17,352 bases of DNA from Campylobacterales bacterium. Its GTDB lineage: Bacteria > Campylobacterota > Campylobacteria > Campylobacterales > QNZT01. The first letter of the stretch is position 1; every line of letters begins with the position of its first letter. The notes beneath the pieces are model-generated. The model was not told the origin of the DNA. It saw only the letters and a list, made by a program, of their open reading frames with translations, and ran no database searches. Location of the stretch: positions 1-17,352 of the forward strand of contig JALWKJ010000110.1 of NCBI GenBank assembly GCA_027081495.1, written 5' to 3'. Below are positions 13,758-17,352 of this stretch, piece by piece. Both the position numbers and the translations under genes were made by a program.

Positions 13758-15038
13758 CTATCCGATCAATTGCGCCAAAGCGTCTTTTTGATGATATTTA
13801 ATTAAAAGTTTATTGATGCTTGTTCGTTCGGCTATAACATCTTTTGCGACATCGGGAAGGAGGTTGATCATGACAAAAAGAGTTATATCATGAGATTTGT
13901 CTATAAAAACGAAATCCTCTTTGCGTATCATTCGGGAAATATTGTTATTTTCTATATCCGTCGCTCTGGCAGTTACTATTGAAAAATAGATTCTATTTTT
14001 TTCAAGTTCGGCTATTCTTTGCATAAGCTCTTTTATATCGACCTGATGGGCGCTTGTCAGAAAAGAGAGGTTTTTTAATTTTTTAGTATAAAACTCATCG
14101 CCTATGGCAAGTTCAATCGTATGAATATACTCTTTTAGATCGAAAGATTTGGGAAGTAGTAAATTGATTCCCGCCTCTTTTGACTCTTTTAGATCAGTTT
14201 TTCTGATGGATTTTCTATTGCTTAAAGAGAAGATTCTAGCATAGGGCGCTAGTTTTTTAAAAGCTTGTATCATATTCGCGTCCAGCATTTTTCTACTGTC
14301 GTTATATATAATGATATCGCTTTCTTTAAATTCCAAGTTTGCCGGATTTTGTAGATCGTCTAATGTAAAATGTTTGAATCGAATATTTTTTTGATCGCCG
14401 AAGATTATTTTATGCATATTCGTTATATCTTCGTCGTTTGATATTAGATAGATGCTCGCATACTCTTTTTTTAACAGATGGTTATAGGTTTTCATCGTAA
14501 AGTCGCAGTCGTTGTCATTACCGGGTTTTATAGTAAATGAAATATCCTCTTTAACTTTTAAAAATGTTTCAAATGATTTCCCTGAAATAGTTTGATTGTT
14601 ATAGGAAAATATAACTTTTTTATGATTGTAACGGATACTTTCTATGAGGAGTGTAAGAGCTTTTTGAATATTTTCGCTAAAGCGCTTATCGAAAAACATA
14701 TCGATACGATGAAAATAATAAAGATCGAATGTTTTGTTTTCCACTATGGAAATCAGCTCGTTTTGAAAAGATTTCGATCCGTATTTTTCATGCATTTTTG
14801 TCCAGTTTTCTTTTAAAAATAGATATTTTGTCAAGGGGTGTAATTTATCAAAATCTGCTATATACTCTTTTGCCTGCTCAACATTTTCATAAACTTTTTT
14901 TATGTTGTTAGCCGTTATTACAAGCATTTTGTTCGAATCTTGCAAGTGATCTAGCAACTGATAGCTAAATGCTAGAGCACATTCGTTTACATTTGTGTTT
15001 ATCGTTATTATTTCGCTGATTTTTATATTTTTTCTCAT
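13758..15038 (-). CDS. BcsE-like cytoplasmic c-di-GMP sensor candidate (degenerate NTPase, pseudo-REC, degenerate GGDEF)
   Basis: 426 residues, no signal or membrane span. Three parts can be seen. Residues 1–190 alternate β-strands and helices like a RecA/KaiC-type NTPase (IITINTN, KMLVITAN, FDLYYFHRIDMFFD, KKVIFSYNN) but have no Walker A. Residues 192–315 look like a receiver (IYLISNDED, DIIIYNDSRK, RIFSLSN, LLPKSFDLKEYI) with its active site decayed. Residues about 345–426 look like the second half of a GGDEF domain: RKED (372–375), five residues, then KSHDI in place of GGDEF, then TLFVMI…VAKDVIAERTSI. RxxD at that spacing is the c-di-GMP I-site of GGDEF proteins such as PleD. The order matches BcsE, the c-di-GMP sensor of cellulose synthase. 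AGGAG precedes the ATG. The architecture is read by eye, so homology is inferred. Confidence 0.65.
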   Translation of the reverse strand: MRKNIKISEIITINTNVNECALAFSYQLLDHLQDSNKMLVITANNIKKVYENVEQAKEYIADFDKLHPLTKYLFLKENWTKMHEKYGSKSFQNELISIVENKTFDLYYFHRIDMFFDKRFSENIQKALTLLIESIRYNHKKVIFSYNNQTISGKSFETFLKVKEDISFTIKPGNDNDCDFTMKTYNHLLKKEYASIYLISNDEDITNMHKIIFGDQKNIRFKHFTLDDLQNPANLEFKESDIIIYNDSRKMLDANMIQAFKKLAPYARIFSLSNRKSIRKTDLKESKEAGINLLLPKSFDLKEYIHTIELAIGDEFYTKKLKNLSFLTSAHQVDIKELMQRIAELEKNRIYFSIVTARATDIENNNISRMIRKEDFVFIDKSHDITLFVMINLLPDVAKDVIAERTSINKLLIKYHQKDALAQLIG

Positions 15039-15051
15039 ATGTTTTTTTCTC

Positions 15052-17352
15052 CTACCAAGTCTGTGAAACGATAAATGTACAATAGTTCATGCCATCGGGC
15101 GTGAAGCTGCTTTGAACTCTTTCGCAGTTTAATTCAAGAGCCGCTAAATCGCTGATCGTATATTGGGCTTTTAATGCGAAACTGTTGATGGATTCGCTGC
15201 TTTTAAAAGAGTATCCGCTACCTATGCTTAACTGAAGATATCCGTTTTTAAAGTTGAATCTCGGCTGATATTTGATATAACTGCTCTCATAAGTTTTTGA
15301 TAGATCGTAGCAAAGATCCGTTTTTGAGTTATATTCGAAATTTTCGTTAAAAATAACCTTGTGCTCTATGTCGAATTTCGTATCCGTAAAGCTAAAAAGC
15401 GGATAATTTAAAAGAGCGTAAAGATTTTTATTTTTATCTTTATAGGCGTTTAAGCTGATCATAAATTCCATAAAACTCATATCTTCAAAGAGTATTTGAT
15501 CATAAATACCCGCATGAACAACGGAAGTTTTATTTTCTATCATGCAGCTTTTATAGTTTGCGAAAGACCCGTTTCTATAATACATATCTATATAAAAAGA
15601 GTGTGAACCGTAAACGGGCGACCAAGTTATTTTCGGAGTAAAAACATAAAACTTCTCAAATTTTTCAACTCCCGCGCTAACACTCATCCGCCCCTTTTTC
15701 GCGGTTATGAGAAATGTTTCGCCGTCGGTTTTGGATTTTTCTTTAAAATTGAAATAAAATTTTGAAACTTTTGCGGAGTATCTAACGCCGCCTATAAAAG
15801 CGATATCTTCTATACCCGCGTAATAGTTAAAATAGTTAACGCTCGAGTCGCCGACATAGTCCATAGAAAAGCCGAGTCTCGGTTTTATATCTTCTTTTTT
15901 CATCTCCCAGTTATGAAGCAGCATTTTCAAAGTGGGTTTTGTCGCGTTGGCGATATCGACATATGAAAATACATCGGCTTTGTTAAGAAGTTTGCCGGCT
16001 CCTTCCGTTAATACTATATCTTTATAGTATGTAGGTTTTTGAACCGGTCCTAACGCTAGTTTTAAAAGCGAGTTTACATGAACAATCAACTCTTTTGTTT
16101 TTTTATTTATATTTTTTTGTAGATCTTTTGAGAGTCTTTTTAACACTTTTCTAGCCTCGACCCACTCTTTGTCGTTTTGCATCTGTAAAAGCGAGTAAGC
16201 ATAGTGGTAAGAGCTTAGATAGTAGAGTTTTTGATCTTGATTTTTTATGATTTTGTGAAAAATTTCAGAGGCTTTTTTATACTCTTTTATTTTTTCCAAT
16301 GATGTAGCGAGCTGAAAGGCGGTAAGATTGTCATTCGGATTTGAAAGGAGATAAATTTTAAAAAATTTTATAGCTTTTTTATACTCTTTTTGATCGAAAT
16401 AGTAAATTTGCGCGATTGACTTGGCTACTTTAGGATCGCTGTTTTGTTCAAAATACGCTTTATAGTAATGAAGCGCGTTTGATATATCTTTTTTCTTATG
16501 GTACTCAACGGCCTTTTTTAAAAGCGATTGTTTCTTTTTTTCTTTTAAGAAGTTTAATATCTCTTTGTCTTTTGGACTTTTTTTTAAAAGTTTTTTGAAA
16601 AGTTTTTGAGCTTTATCTTCTTGGTCGCTGAAAGCATATGAGAAAGCTTCTCTTTTTTGAAGAAAATATTTCTCTTTTTCTGATTTTGCGGTTTTTGTTA
16701 TTTTGGAAAGATATTTCAGAGCTTTTTCGTATTTGCCTTTTTCATATAATATATTCGCAAGAAGCGTATCTGTTTGAGTGTCGTGTTTTTTTAACGAATT
16801 TAATATAAAAAGCGCTTTGTCCGGTTTGTCGTTCCAGTAGTAAAGTTTTGCGAGTAGTAGTTTTGCATTGCGGTGGTTTTTGTTCTTTTTTAGAAAATCT
16901 TTGACGGCTTTTATGGCGAGATAAGGTTTTTTACGGGTGCTTTGGAGATAAACATATTCGTTAAGAGCTTTAAAGGAGCCTTTTTTTGAAATATCTTTTT
17001 TTATTTTTTTTGCCTCATGTAAAGCGGCTTCATCTATTTGCGTCAATAAGATCTTCTTTTTTTTGTAAAAGGGAAATTCTTTATTTAGGGTAGAGTAGAG
17101 CTTTCTTGCTTTGTCGATGTCTATCTCTTTAAGAGCCAATATAATTTTAAGATCTAAAAGTTCGGCGCTTTGTTTGAACTCTTTGATTTTCATTAAAAGT
17201 CTGCTTTTGTGGAGTTCATTTATATTTGCGTAAGACACAGCCGCTTTTAGATGAAGTTTTTCATTAAGAGGGATTTTTAAAGTCGTTAATTTTTCATAAA
17301 TATCAATAAATTCTTTGAACTTTTTTTCGTTATAAATTATGTTGAGTTTTAG
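15052..17352 (-). CDS. TPR–β-barrel outer-membrane exopolysaccharide exporter (PgaA/BcsC-like), 5' end beyond the window
   Basis: The reading frame is open from the stop at 15052 to the last base of the window, 766 codons, so the N-terminus with its signal peptide is missing. A GTG at 17238 is in frame but is not the start: the coding sequence upstream of it continues the same helical repeats. About the first 430 visible residues are tandem tetratricopeptide-type repeats (e.g. AKLYYWNDKPDKALFILNSL, IYYFDQKEYKKAIKFFKIYL). After a linker, from about residue 490, alternating polar and hydrophobic strands rich in Tyr/Phe/Lys make up the outer-membrane β-barrel, ending in Trp as barrel proteins often do. 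PgaA and BcsC share this design: periplasmic repeats bind the synthase and deacetylase, and the barrel lets the polymer out. It lies 13 bases upstream of the BcsE-like gene in the same operon. Confidence 0.87.
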   Translation of the reverse strand, partial: LKLNIIYNEKKFKEFIDIYEKLTTLKIPLNEKLHLKAAVSYANINELHKSRLLMKIKEFKQSAELLDLKIILALKEIDIDKARKLYSTLNKEFPFYKKKKILLTQIDEAALHEAKKIKKDISKKGSFKALNEYVYLQSTRKKPYLAIKAVKDFLKKNKNHRNAKLLLAKLYYWNDKPDKALFILNSLKKHDTQTDTLLANILYEKGKYEKALKYLSKITKTAKSEKEKYFLQKREAFSYAFSDQEDKAQKLFKKLLKKSPKDKEILNFLKEKKKQSLLKKAVEYHKKKDISNALHYYKAYFEQNSDPKVAKSIAQIYYFDQKEYKKAIKFFKIYLLSNPNDNLTAFQLATSLEKIKEYKKASEIFHKIIKNQDQKLYYLSSYHYAYSLLQMQNDKEWVEARKVLKRLSKDLQKNINKKTKELIVHVNSLLKLALGPVQKPTYYKDIVLTEGAGKLLNKADVFSYVDIANATKPTLKMLLHNWEMKKEDIKPRLGFSMDYVGDSSVNYFNYYAGIEDIAFIGGVRYSAKVSKFYFNFKEKSKTDGETFLITAKKGRMSVSAGVEKFEKFYVFTPKITWSPVYGSHSFYIDMYYRNGSFANYKSCMIENKTSVVHAGIYDQILFEDMSFMEFMISLNAYKDKNKNLYALLNYPLFSFTDTKFDIEHKVIFNENFEYNSKTDLCYDLSKTYESSYIKYQPRFNFKNGYLQLSIGSGYSFKSSESINSFALKAQYTISDLAALELNCERVQSSFTPDGMNYCTFIVSQTW

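Noticed and set aside
17236..17238. GTG as the start of the TPR–barrel protein
   Set aside because: The frame stays open with TPR-like sequence for 38 more codons to the window edge, and no signal peptide follows the GTG. The true start is outside the window.
1..17352. CRISPR arrays, insertion sequences, tRNA or rRNA genes
   Set aside because: No regularly spaced repeats, transposase-like products or tRNA-like cloverleaf sequences were found by eye on either strand.

Overview
The window looks like a chromosomal segment of a Campylobacterota (Epsilonproteobacteria) genome, probably a free-living sulfur- or hydrogen-oxidising relative of Sulfurimonas or Sulfurovum. The genus is an inference. 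It is A+T-rich. The minus-strand order argS–tatA–gmk–Glu-rich protein next to a single-HKD nuclease matches, as I recall it, the Helicobacter pylori HP0319–HP0323 neighbourhood. The ArgS, EF-Ts and S2 sequences are also of the Campylobacterota type. Nearly every gene is on the minus strand.

Left part (1–7862): conserved core genes. From right to left, rpsB–tsf–ABC ATPase–fliR form one close-packed transcription unit behind a structured rpsB leader. The fliR stop overlaps the stop of a plus-strand secreted phospholipase-D-type nuclease (nucT-like). That nuclease is transcribed divergently from an acidic, Glu-rich, pseudo-receiver protein that is followed immediately by gmk. tatA and argS come next, with a tatA promoter in the gap after gmk. 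Several starts are non-ATG: GTG for gmk and fliR, TTG for argS.

Middle (7863–9177): a divergent 190-bp regulatory region, then a plus-strand HupE/UreJ-type membrane protein with a canonical EF-hand loop in its exported N-terminal domain.

Right part (9181–17352): a minus-strand exopolysaccharide operon running in from beyond the right edge. Its order is a periplasmic-TPR/outer-membrane β-barrel exporter (5' end cut off), a BcsE-like cytoplasmic protein, a PgaC/IcaA-type GT2 synthase, a small single-span membrane protein, a membrane-anchored CE4 deacetylase and a GH8 hydrolase. The last four genes overlap at stop/start codons (TTGA, ATGA and an 8-bp overlap). The operon mixes a PNAG-type synthase, deacetylase and TPR porin with bacterial-cellulose accessory logic. 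The BcsE-like protein appears to have a degenerate NTPase domain, a pseudo-receiver and a degenerate GGDEF domain that keeps an RxxD I-site at PleD-like spacing. The small protein resembles BcsF in size and topology, and the GH8 enzyme resembles BcsZ. The expected model is that c-di-GMP sensed by the BcsE-like protein, recruited by the small membrane protein, switches on polymerisation by the PilZ-less GT2. The polymer would be deacetylated and trimmed in the periplasm and exported through the TPR porin. This hybrid locus is the most interesting content of the window.
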